Shown: piece by piece, positions 24,530-24,564 of the stretch
How the letters are laid out: each line of letters starts with the position of its first letter
Numbering within the stretch: the first letter of the stretch is position 1
Notes under the pieces: generated by a model
Database searches by the model: none
What the model saw: the letters and a program-made list of their open reading frames with translations, nothing else
What the model was told of the DNA's origin: nothing
Position numbers and translations under genes: made by a program
Assembly: GCA_945867755.1 (NCBI GenBank)
Contig: CAMBJN010000005.1
Span: 1 to 24,564 of the forward strand
Reading direction: 5' to 3'
DNA length: 24,564 nucleotides
Source: Polynucleobacter meluiroseus
Lineage (GTDB): Bacteria > Pseudomonadota > Gammaproteobacteria > Burkholderiales > Burkholderiaceae

Positions 24530-24564
24530 ATGCAAGTCTTTATTCGCACTGCTATCAGTGCAGC
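24530..24564 (+). CDS. N-terminal start of the next gene (partial)
   Basis: ATG 24530 is preceded by a strong Shine-Dalgarno AGGAG (24519-24523). The eleven complete codons, MQVFIRTAISA, look like the start of a signal peptide. In comparable loci a TonB-dependent metal receptor follows the His-rich protein, but nothing visible proves that here. Confidence 0.6.
   Translation, partial: MQVFIRTAISA

Overview
The window looks like the chromosome of a low-GC betaproteobacterium, most likely Burkholderiaceae of the Polynucleobacter type. I base this on the moderate GC content, the mreBCD-mrdA-rodA cell-wall cluster back to back with gatCAB, and a DksA of the single-cysteine type found in Burkholderia. 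The genus is inferred from family knowledge and was not tested by a search. Coding density is high and no stretch above 300 bases lacks a gene.

Region 1-1487 is the only part with signs of rearrangement. It starts with the tail of an unidentified gene and a 22-base fragment matching the 3' end of a tRNA (probably tRNA-Phe) with no tRNA body in front of it. A Rho-independent terminator follows. This arrangement looks like the distal attachment site of an element lying to the left. Next come a family 2 glycosyltransferase and a secreted-repeat (COG4315) protein whose signal peptide is out of frame by one base in an A run. A second, nearly identical copy of the terminator closes the segment.

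Region 1488-9416 is a patchwork of single metabolic and accessory genes on both strands. It holds an orphan seven-helix histidine kinase, a tautomerase with every catalytic residue of cis-3-chloroacrylic acid dehalogenase, and a lipoprotein-type methyltransferase of the FAM173 kind. It also holds a double-cupin protein, a TRIC/UPF0126 channel, a pirin, a small GNAT, a DUF3846-like protein, and a panE-gst-membrane protein operon.

Region 9414-10687 carries a short hemP gene, an orphan MASE1-like membrane protein, and HU with a TTG start and a clear bidirectional terminator.

Region 10715-16268 (minus strand) is the rod-shape operon mreB-mreC-mreD-mrdA-rodA. These genes encode the actin scaffold, its membrane partners, the PBP2 transpeptidase and the RodA glycosyltransferase for side-wall peptidoglycan. 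Region 16336-22371 (plus strand) is a tight train, gatC-gatA-gatB-DUF484-xerC-RlmI-like methyltransferase. Most junctions overlap by 1-4 bases. The train couples tRNA amidation, chromosome-dimer resolution and 23S rRNA methylation.

Region 22425-24564 has a probable metal theme: a CobW/COG0523 GTPase with a histidine-rich loop, a DksA lacking the four-cysteine zinc finger, an exported histidine-rich protein, and the first codons of another gene with a strong ribosome binding site. No CRISPR array, insertion sequence, rRNA or complete tRNA was seen.
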